Shown: one piece after another, positions 28,201-40,200 of the stretch
Layout of the letters: every line of letters begins with the position of its first letter
How positions within the stretch are numbered: the stretch's first letter is position 1
Assembly: GCF_000003815.2 (NCBI RefSeq)
Contig: NC_049985.1
Coordinates: 13,953,185 to 14,017,184, forward strand
DNA: 64,000 bases
Source: Branchiostoma floridae
Lineage: Eukaryota > Chordata > Leptocardii > Amphioxiformes > Branchiostomatidae
Direction of reading: 5' to 3'
Made by a program: the position numbers and the translations under genes
The notes under the pieces: model-generated
What the model was told of the DNA's origin: nothing
Database searches by the model: none
The model's input: only the letters and a program-made list of their open reading frames with translations

Positions 28201-31200
28201 AAACTTTTGTATGCCAATATGCATGTAAACTAAAGCAAAGGTTCTTTTTTGTACCATGGAATTCTTTTTTGTATCTTAACATATAGGATCCTGACAATTC
28301 AATCGACCCAATTCCAGTTCATTGTGTTTGGATAAGTAGGAGAAATAGTTGTTGAAGGAAGGTTTCCATTAGAATCTAATCCATCTACTAACTAAGTAGC
28401 TATATTAAAACGTTGGGTGGAAACAGCAAGTAAATCTAGCAAATATCCCAGTATACAAGATATGAAAAACTGTAAATTCAAGTTGAATGATTAAGGATTG
28501 GAAAGTACATTGCATGGTTAAGTTTTGTGTAACCTGCACAACAACATTGATTTTCAGCACCAAGGACACCACCTGTCAAGTGATGTTGGTATTGCCAAAG
28601 AATTTCAGTGCAGGTCAAAAATGCCCCCTGTCATGCCAAGTGCAAACTGCAGAAGCTGCAGCTTTCAACCATTCCAAATATGATACCCCTTCCTTTGCAG
28701 TCATTCTAGCAAGCAGGAACCAAGCAAGGTTGCCACCTGTCAATCCACATACAAACTGCATGCACATACTTTGCTATTATTGTAGTAATATAAACATATT
28801 ATGTATAAAAATATATCAAACAATGATATAGCTTTGCAGTCCTTTAGGTTTCATCCCCAAAGACCAAGATGCATGATGCATAAATATGTGCATTAAAGGA
28901 AGCTTATACAACCATTTGATTTAACTCTAGCTATTGTAACTAGCAGGCCATTATTCTTGTCATTAGAGTGGAACTTGAAACTCTGCTGCATTACCATAGC
29001 CTTGCCATATGGCATTAATTATGAAGCAAGATGCAAAAAAAAATTATGGACTAAGTGTTACTCATTTTAGTCTGTGTTCTGTAAAATGACCCATATAGTA
29101 GGCTGAAATATAGATCTGCATGCTGAAAGCTATTTGTTGCCCCTGGCTTGTTGATATCTTTTTAAAATAACTGAACAGAGATTGTGAGAATCTACAGCAC
29201 TGAAAGTCTGGCCTGACCTCTGATGGTGACAGTGACACAAGTTCCGCCCCATCAAAACTATCCGTTGTCTCTTCTCGGAGCCTCTCATGTATACGCCCTC
29301 CTGATATGGTCGGTAGGGGCGCTGGAGTGTTGACTCTCGATGATACAGTTCTCTGTTCTTTCAAAAACATGTACATGAAGACTGCGATAAAGAGGAACAC
29401 ACCAAGAGCCCCAGCGCCAATCAGGCTCAGTGCTGCAATTCCAGGGGGTTTGATGACGATCCCCGACACTTCATAGTACGTGACCCCAGGGTCAGAAGTC
29501 ATCATTATTTCGATAGGTCGTGTTTTCTGCTGTCAGAATCAGGATACCTGCCAGTTGGCCAAGGGGTTCCTCCTTCTCATGGGAGAGCCTCTGGCAGCTG
29601 GAATAGATGAGGAAACAGTGTCAGGTACTACTCTGTGTAGTGGTGCGTACCGGTCCGCCGAACCGGACTTAGACTTGCTATAACTTTTGGTTCAAGTCCG
29701 GTTAAAACCGGAACGTCGAAAACCGGTTTTCTGGAAAACCGGAAATCTCTTTCTTGTTGTATACTAGTATCATCTAAAACAACGCTAGATGCCTTTGTAA
29801 CTTAATTAATAAAATAACGTTTTTCTGCGAAAATAAATTGTCCAACCGCCATAAGCGGGCCAAGCACATGGTCGCGCCACGGGAACCAGAGTCCTTTCAA
29901 AATCCAGCAACGCGGCAAAAATGACAGGTTCTGTTTAGCAATATTACCTATGAAAATAACGTATGCGGATTTATTTATCTCCTGGTACAGGTTTTAAGTC
30001 CCATATTCTCTGAAAATAAAGAAAATTTTCCGAGATAAACAAGCTAAAACAAATCTCCGCGACTGTTTACATTTTCCGCTTGCCGGGATATTTCACTGAA
30101 GGCATGGGCGAGCAGCTTGTTAAAAAGAAACACGTTTTAATTTTTAAAAAATTTAAGTTTATAAAGTTATTTTATACTTCTTTCGTTTATCTATGTAAGG
30201 AATAAATTTACAATTAATTTGGAAGGTTGAATGTAGAGTATAAAAACACAACACGCATCATTTCTACCTGCATTACAGTAGGCTATTCCATTGACCCCTA
30301 TGACCTCACAAGCGCCACTGAAATTTCGGGCCGTCACAAAAAGCAAGCGGAAAAGGTCGAATTTTGCCGTGATTTCCAGGGATGCATTACTGCCATTAGG
30401 GCTTTACACACTCCGTCAAGCTAACTCAGAATCTCAGAGATTTTAGCTTTTTACTAGTTTTTTACTAGTGGCTTTACAACCACCTTTAAACAGAGACAAA
30501 GGGAGCCACAGACCTTCTGCAACATGATCCATTGCTCACGGAGTCACAAGTGCTATCTACACAATGGGACGTCACAGTATCAGTGGATTGTCCATTCCTT
30601 GACAAAAGTCCAAAATTTTTGTGATGGAAATTTCAGTGTAGTCGTATTCAGATGTCAATGTAGGCTTTTTCTTTCCCTATCCTTTTCTGTTTAACTCCAT
30701 AAAAATAGAGACACCCTGTAGTATGTGACTACAGACTAGTCTCAGAAGTCTTACAATTATGTACTCCCCAGTATGCCATCCTTCATTCAGTAATATGCTT
30801 CTCTGACAGTATGATGACATGTTGAAATAATTGGTAAGAATGGTAACTTTCCACAATGTAGTATTCACATGCAATGAGGCACACAATGAGGTGATATTTA
30901 CCCACGTCATAACCAATAAATGAACACAGATAGAGATATGAGAACATTTACTGCAGCTATAAAGGTAAAAAGTTGCCTGTGCAGCAGAGATAAACAGAGG
31001 AGCAGGTCTGCATACAAATGTCTGCTTGATCTATCTATGGTGCTGAAAGAGGAGATGTGGTTTATCGTGATACTTGACGTGATGACGCCCCAGGGTTTCC
31101 TCACGGGGGTCTGCGAACAGTTATTTTCTGACGTAGAAGCATTTACAGTCTCTCCAGTGGGATGCTAGATTACTGTGAAGAAGACAATTACATATCCTCC

Positions 31201-34200
31201 TCCCTCTTTTCTGGTAAGTGTTGCTAGAACAGCATAAAGTGGTGGGGTTTACTGTGTTATATCATCAAGGAGTTGCAGCTGTAGGGGGGTGGGGGTTTCT
31301 TTGGAGAAATGGTACTAAGAATTCCCATAGGCTGGATAATGAGAATGCTGGAACTGACTGATAACGGACTCCACAACACATCAAATACTTCAGACTCTTC
31401 CATTGTCAAAAGATGGGGAGGGGCAAGCTGTAGAATGTGAAGTCAGGCAAACAAATGGAGAGAAAAAATTGTCCTGTTCCTCAATTGTCTAAAACACAGT
31501 GAAGCACAAAACTTATAAAAGCATAGAAATTAGCACAGTGTGTCATATCGCAGCATGATACATGGTTTTACGGGAGATTACAAATTTTTTTATGTTTATT
31601 TTTGTATGCAAGGTGAAACATTTTACATGACCCCAAAAAGCTATAAAATAATATAGCCTGGTTGAATGTACCCTGCTACATATATGTATTCCTTAACCTT
31701 CATTAATAATTCTCCCTGCTTATTTTTAGAATAAAAAGGCACATCCATCTGCATATGGTAGTAACGTTACATCACGAAATCTTACTTGCTATTGTCTTGT
31801 TTTTCCTGTATCCATGGATGCATTACTGTTAGTAATCCGATAACAATAGGTAGGCTGTTAAACTGCCATACATGACTATAGGCTGAGTTCAAATGTCAAA
31901 CTTCAAAAAGCAATTACACAAGAAGGATTTGAAAGAAAAAGACCCGAGTCTTTGCCAAAATTGTCTTGAGAAAAAAATATGTGTGTATGAATTATTGACA
32001 TGAATCGAGATTTATACTGACAGGTACCAACTAAGCCTGTCTATCATCAACCCACGTTTTTCTGGTCTAGGGAACATTCTTTCAACACGGTGTGTAATAT
32101 TGCAAATTAGAAATTGAATATAGGGTGGTTCAATGACCTTGTAGTTAGAGTTTTTGACTTTTGCCCTTGTGTAAGACACTTACATCAATATCGTCACTTT
32201 TCTCAGATGAAAATGAGTACCTACATGACTGTACATTTTGGTTTGGTGTGGTTTGGTTTGATACAGATCTCCATTAGTGACTGATATGTCACTATTCTTC
32301 CTGGAGTCCGGAGTGATTTTTAGAGAATCATCAACTCTAGCCTTTAGGCCCGGGACGTGTCTTGGATAGGGCATTCAGTAAAGGTCCTGTGTTTGAGGAG
32401 AATCATACCTGAACCACAACAACAGCCCACCACACTTATCATAAAGAGTTTGTGTCTATCCCAGTGTGAAAGGATCAACTAGATCTGTCCAGATATGCAG
32501 CTTGTACTCTTCAGTACAAACCTGATATGTTTATGTGTGTGTATGCAATGCAAACAAGCAAATATGAATGATAATGTGGAAAACAAGCCTGACCTCATTT
32601 CACTTCATCTCAAGTTTTAACCTAACGCTAGTTCCCCTTTACTGGCAGGGTAACCTATATTTGTTGTTTTTTAAAATAAGGTATTTGATGGTACATGTAT
32701 CAAGTCAAGGATCATGAAGTCGAGGGACGGTGGTTTCAAACTGCAAAATTGTGAAAATATTGCAATTTGAAACCAGCATCTGTCGACATGATATCCCTTA
32801 ATATTCTGTTTGTGAAAACAATGGAAATAGGTTACCCGGCGGATAAAGGTGAACTACTGTTAACTGTGGATGAGAAAAGAGAAGGAAAGACCCAGACATG
32901 AACCACTAACGTTAAATGCAAACCATTATTATTCACTTTGTCACCACAGCAAGAATCACACCATACAATGTCCCTTGAAAACCCATTGGTTGAAGTAAAT
33001 GTTGGTCAGAGTGATGTAATGGGATTCCTATAGTGGTGCAATGATTTAGTATCCCCGGCCACCCCGCAGGATTGACCTGCTGCATATTACGGGTTGTGTG
33101 TTCGTTAATGTTGGAAAAAATCAATAAAGCCGAATTCTTGTGGGTAATTCATACAGATTTAAGAAGATAATGCAGTATGTTCTTAATTAGGGATATCTGC
33201 TCTTTGTAATCAAATATCATGTGTTTTTATCATAATCCTGATCATACCTATTTGCTGATTCAATGCTCTATCAGTAATATGTATGAGTTGCAAAATAGGT
33301 CTCTTAATTGCTTTGAAATGTTTTTGCATCAAGAAATTTGCTACCAACAAAAGGAAGTATCTTTTTAAGCAATTGTATATCTATGTTAAATACAAAGATA
33401 TTGCATTTTAGACGTTAAGTTGATTTTTGTACCGTACACTTGCTACACGTGCTAAATGGAATTGTTTACATCCCAGATCTTTGCTTCGTGCATTTAAAAT
33501 ACTGTTGTCTTTTTTGTAGGCTAGTGGGTATGTAGGTAACAGATACCTCCAACAAAGATTATATAGTAGTACTACAGAGAAAATAATTAATGAATATAAT
33601 TGATCATTGTAGTTTTTTACACAATATGTATAATGTCAAGTCAAATCATGTATAATATCAAATATGCATAATATTTATGTTACATTTTGTGCATATAGCA
33701 TTATCTGCTTGGTATTCTTTACTTATTGCATTGCCCCACACTTATCTATAATAAACTGGAAGGTAAGACATTTATAGCCTGAATGCATCGTAATCTTATA
33801 GGCTAACTGTACATGATCTGAATACAGCTTTGGAATGCTGTACATGCATACTGACAGGGTGTTCTTGGTGTCATAGAATTTGAATTGAATGTCCTAACAT
33901 TCCTGGATGCGCTAAAAATATACATCCTTCACTTATTCCAACCTTCCTGTGCTCTAGTGTCCCCCTGCAGTTATTGCAGGGATGTAGTATAATATGTAGA
34001 ATGAATTAGGTACACGACAGCCCGGCACTGCAATACAATTACCCCCTGTAGCCAGCCTACCCTAACTTTCACCCAGCATATAAATAACGACAGCTTTGGA
34101 TCTGCCGGTCGTGTGGTGCTATGGCCAGTAATCTTCCCTCATCCTGTGAGGTCATACCGCATTTGAAGAAGATACCGCTAACTCGCCTGTCAACAATTCA

Positions 34201-37200
34201 CCACGGCTCCTAACAAAGGTTATCAATAAGAAGAACATACCTCCAGGTTTCCAGCAAAGGGAGGAAGTCTCACCCACATATCCACTTGTGTTCCACAGCT
34301 GTGATGATCTCCTTTGTTCTGACACTACTGTTGGAAGCCACTGGGCCTTTGCAGCAGTCCGTAGCAATTGCCCACACTTAATAATTGATTAGGGTAGCGC
34401 AGTGGGAGTTAGCTCCAGAAACAGCACCTGCTTCTCAAAACTACTTCCATTTCTGTACAAACTGGAGATTTTATACAGTTTGCCTTTGGGATGAAAAAGG
34501 AATTGCGAGAAATAGGTCGGAGCTGTTTGAAATGGTATGCGTCTCCTGATTGATGTTGGGTTGTGGTTGGTGGCGATGCTAATTGGTTGTTGGAAGCATT
34601 GCCGTTGCCAGGTAATGAGAGAAATACAGACTGGCAGGGCGGAGCCTATAGGAAATCGTCTCTTAACATGCGAGGGGAGCACTGGTGCCATTGGTGAATC
34701 CCACTGCCATTAATGAAGCTTGCAATTTGCTTTGATCCATCATATAGAAATTTTAAAAGAATAACAGTTGTTATTTGGTATTTCTTCATTTTCATGCCTA
34801 TAAAGAAAGACTATGGTAAATTTTCTTATGAGGATTTATGACATTTTGTAAGAATTGTTGATGTTTATTTCGGAGCTATTGATTATGCTAAGCTCCAGCC
34901 TTTTGTAGATTCTAGAAATTCCCTCATTGGTGCCCCTTGGAATATTGACTTTTTCTACTGCTGCCTGTTCATTGATTGAAGAATGCCTTGTTTAGCCTAC
35001 CTTAAGCATGCTCAGTAGGCTGTCAAATGCTCATTACATTTCTCATATTGATGTGCTGGGATATAGAAAACTACTACTTGTACTTACATTACTTGTACTT
35101 ACACAACATATCATGCCTTGTGGTAAGCCTTTTGGTATTACAAAGGTGACATATCTCCTGCATTTATACAGCATGTGCCAAGATTCTTGGTATTCTGTGC
35201 TGTTTCAGATCAGCATATGTCTGTCTAAAGGTATACCGTTATATCTGGTAATAAATAGCCTTGATTGTCACCATATTTCCAGACTCAAGATAGATAGCCT
35301 ATAGAATATTCTACTTTGGGGGCTCTTTCGTCCTTGAATAGCATATGACTAATGACTCCCCTCAGTCCTAGTATATCATGTGGCTATGCATATAAATCAG
35401 CACTGTTTTAATGAAATAGCCCCAATGTCAGCAAATAAGTGGTGGTCTTTAAATGTTAATGCATCATTCCTTAGACTGTTACAGAAAGATTTCCACATTG
35501 ACAATGTTATGTCTACTCAAAAGCTACCCTTAAGAAATTAAATTTGGCTTCAAAATGTCAATGTTGGCAACATTAACCCCCTACAAAATCACTGCTTTCT
35601 CCAAATGGCAATCCACAAAGGGTCAGTTGTGACCTGGCCAACGTTCTGACTTAATGACACCCTGGGCATTGCTGGTTTACTCTGGGTAATTTGTTACAGA
35701 TCATTGTCTCTGTCATGAGGGTCTGCATGGGGGAATGCTGGCAATGCTTAACGGTTAATTCTGGAGTACATGTAGGTAACGCTTAACGTTAAATTCAGAA
35801 AGACCAACAATGGCTTAGTGGTAAATTCCAAAGCTTCTGTAGGACTCACCCACTTAAATGTAGTGACGGAACTTTTGCGTCATAGCTCTCTGTGAGGTGT
35901 GGAGGCAGTGACAACAAAATCATCTTGAATGCAATGTATTCAGGAGTATGATCTCCAAGGGTTCTTTAGTGTTGCCTCCACAGGTCTGGTCCTATGAAGA
36001 ATGTCTGAATAATGGTTGACGATGAACACAGGATAACAAATAATATGTGACGTACTATTAAACTGTCCAATAATGCTTCCCCAACAATATGCTGATAATG
36101 CTTGACATTGAATACAGATGCCCAGCTACGATTAACAGTGAATTAAAATAGCTCGCAACGCTTAATGGAAAAGGGCATGTAGACCCTCCGTAATGCTTTA
36201 GATATAATTTCACTGAAGCCTTCTTACTTCCGCTATGCAATACCAGTCACTTAAGTGCTAACTCTACAGTAGAATTTGGAATCTATACTACAGATATATT
36301 GCAGTGGTCAAAAATGCTAAATGGCAAGAATTTAATAATTAATGGTTAACAGTAAACTAACAGATTTGTTCTGTTCTTTTCTATGACTTTCAGACAACAT
36401 TTGCCAGCACCAATATTTATGCAGTGATACTACTATAACAGTAACTACTGTACAAGCATTTTGATGCAGTGTGACTGTCTGTGCTAAGACTTCCTGGCCC
36501 CTATCCCAGAGTTGTTCAGCTTCAGCTTTTTGAATACCAGTCAGTATCTAGGTGGCACCCTGCCAGATATGGCAGTCTGTCTAGAAAATGATATGAGAAA
36601 AGAAAATTGTTATTCACTGTCGTGAAAACAGGGTCGGCACAAATGAGGAAATGATGAAAATTCAATATTCTCCAGTCTAACCACTAACCTGATGAAGTAC
36701 GTATCAGCAATGAAATCATGGGAGTTTTGAAAGCTATGTAATGACATTAGGGCTGCAGCAATTAAGATTAGCACTCCCCACTTTTTCAATGTATTTCATT
36801 TTGATCTAGCTCCTCGTGGCTTTGGTTAGTATGAAATTACCCATGACCATTGCTGAAATAAACGATCATTTCTCTCATACTAGTATATCATTCAGTCTCT
36901 TCTTGGACCTTTTCCATATTCTAAGTAACTTGCCTGGCTTGGAATACAATTTTCTCTCCAACCCTATGCAATGGCTTTGCCTTCAGATCATTCTAATAAC
37001 CTGACATATCATCATAGCAGAGATGGATGTTTCAATCACTGTAGTGACTTCCACTTCCACTGCCTTTCATCAATTTACAGCCTCGAAATTCTGTACTTTT
37101 CCACAGAAAGAGCCTTGCTCATAATTTTCAAATTGGTAGCGCTTTATTTTCAATAAAAGTTACGGTGCTGTTTATACTTTTTGTGGCATTGCAACCATTG

Positions 37201-40200
37201 TCTTTGGAGGTGCCTTTCAGTATGCTTCCCCCTGTAATATAATATAATGTGCATGTGTGGAGTGCAGACAGGTAAAATACAGCGCTGTGTGAAAAGCAGC
37301 CGTTTATCTTGTGGCACAGACGGGTTTTTGTCAGCGCTGCAAAGACTCTATCTGTCATGATTAATAGCTGCAAACCCCCAGGGTATTGGTTGGAGATGGT
37401 GCCATTCTTTCCACCCATGGATGTGTCCTGTGATGTGGAAAATGTGATGCCTTTTATATGGGATGTATGCATGTTGCATGCTGATGTTGCTATGTATGCT
37501 ATTGCTATGGAGGGAGTATGTAGCCTGGAGTCCAGCCTTGTTTGCTTTAGTCTGGCAGTTAGCAACCTTCGGGAGAAGACTTAAGCAAACAGGGCTGGAC
37601 TCCAGGCTAGGGAGGATGCACATTTATCAGAGTGTTAGAAATCTACCTGTTTTGAGGAACAAACATTTATATTGTTATATTGCTGTTAATAATGTTTTAC
37701 TACCACTATTTGCATTAAAAGATTACATGTGCTATGTTAAAGTTATGCATTCTGCTATCATTTCAATAAATATCTAATGATTTTATCAATTCATCTAAAC
37801 GNNNNNNNNNNNNNNNNNNNNNNNNNNNNNNNNNNNNNNNNNNNNNNNNNNNNNNNNNNNNNNNNNNNNNNNNNNNNNNNNNNNNNNNNNNNNNNNNNNN
37901 NGGAATTAGTGGAGTATCTGATTACCACTCGGTGTTATAAAGTCCTATGTTCATGTGAACAACACTTGTTCTGTACGTTGACGTACAAAGTTTATTCAAT
38001 TTGTTCTCGTAATTTATTGCACCAGTAAGCCCTTAAACGTATAGATGCCTGCTGATATAATGTGTTCATTTTCTAATTGGTGCAGCATCCAGTTTACTGA
38101 TTTTTGTCAGGTTTGTGTCTGTTAATAAAATTGTACTTAATGAGTTTCAAAATGCAAATGCAGTTTCATTGTGGTATGTTGAAAGGAACGTTTCATTTCT
38201 TTTCGGAAAGCAAAATTATTGAGATTTTGATTCATTACGTCAGTGGTTATGGGCCACAAACTCACTCCATCGGGGTAGCTTGGAATCTTCTCATTTGAAA
38301 TCAATTAGATAAAATATTAGTCAGTGTATTTTACATATATCAAAGAGGGATACACTTTTGTTGAAGTTTCTTCCACGAAGATCCCTTGAAATTTCGAGTA
38401 GTAAGCAATTTTCCACATGCAACCGCCTCCCAGCCCACGTCAGATCTCTGCACAATTCTGGATTTCATAGAGGTAATTCTCCACATCGTGACTTAGGCTC
38501 TGGGTCATTTCAACTTGAGAAGGATCAGAGGACTGATCGAAAGCGTCGGTATATAAGCGCTTTATTTTGTGCACGGATATATGGTCCTAAAATTGTAACA
38601 TCGTAATAACACATCAAAATCGCGACACCCCTTCCCAACATGCGACACTCCCTTGGGACAAAATGGTGGCGCCCATGGACGCCAACGAAAACAATATACT
38701 AGTAGGTTTTGTTATCGCAGGCCTGTAATAAATTGCTATTTGTTCCAACATATGCAACTATACAAAAGTAGTTGTCTATACATGCGACGTTCCGGGCGAG
38801 CTCTCTCCGGTCACCGACCTTCCAAAATTTCCACATGGCTGGGGAGGACGCGAGACGCCGCCAGCGAGACCCCGACGGCTGTTTAATAACACCAAGGAGG
38901 TTAAAAAAGACCTCGTCAGAGAACTTGATGCTGTGCCTTTAGGAGATTCATAAATAGAATAACTGACAAATTCAGTCGGTAACGATTTTTGTATGCAAAA
39001 AAAAAAAATCAAGTTTTATTTGACTCTTTTGACAGTAGACCTCCACAAAACTCAGTAGATACATTGTATATAGCTTTCACATCTTTCCTGTATGTACAAT
39101 GCTCACAGTTCCCTACTCAAGTCAATCTATACACTGTCACCAGTCTTCACCAAACACGATTAGAATGTGCTAAGATTCAGGATGGATGCTTTTTTTCCGT
39201 TCAATGAATGTTGATCAAAGGCAGATATTTCCTCATGATAGCCATCACTTGAGTTGTACAATGTAAAAGTGGAAAGGACATCATATTCTGACTGTATTTC
39301 TTCACTACCTGCTAGCAGAGAGACTGCACCAGTACACACTATGAACATGTACAGACTCCAGATGTTACAGAAGGTATGAATCCTTTATAAGAATAAGGCG
39401 TACTAAAATTACATACCGGTAATTATAGGTTTGTTACAATGGCCATTTCTACACCAAAATCTTACATCATGTCTGTCAACCCAGTTCACATGAGATGGAA
39501 ACAATTGGAGATTTCTTTGATCCGACCTGGTCCTCCCCTCCCCCATCTAAGTTTGTGCTACTCAATATCACTAGTTCATGAAAGGACTTACTATACAATG
39601 GACTAGATATCCTTTACCATATGAGATGACCACAAGCTGACCAGTGTAAAAGCTACAGGTGGTAAGTTTTTTGAAAGCCCATGTTCCCAAGTTTCTGAAG
39701 GATGTATAGTATCCTGTGTGGTAACCATGTGCTACCGCCCGACAACCATCTGTTTGAGATCCTTGAGGCTGTGTTCTCTGGCGACCTGCAGGGCGTGGTC
39801 CAAGGCATGGATCTGCACCAACAGCTTAGCTACCTGCTTAATGCTCTCTCTGTAAGGAAAGGGGATGCAAAAATGAGCGAGTTGTGGGGTAATCAAAACA
39901 TGTTACAACTAGACACATGTTCGATGTAGACACAGGCTTTGTGGCACTGGAACTAACCTACTCACTGTAAAAACCGAAAACTCTCCTTGTTTTAAATATG
40001 AGGTTCAACAACCAAACCTCCAAACAACCAAACAATCAAACAAATAATGATTCTCCAGAAATTTGGACTCCAGGTCAAATAGCAAATGTAACATAGCCAG
40101 ACAATATAATTACTGTTGGTCACTTCTTTTGTGGCCAAGAGCATGTTATCATTTTATTTAGTTATGAAGTTTTCATAGCTTTAGAATGCTACAACAAATA

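Noticed and set aside
37777-38028. Open frame across the N run
   Set aside because: It is translated through 100 unknown bases and has no meaning.
39702-39929. Plus-strand frame opposite the antisense exon
   Set aside because: It is the shadow of the minus-strand exon, which has the better splice sites and phase match.
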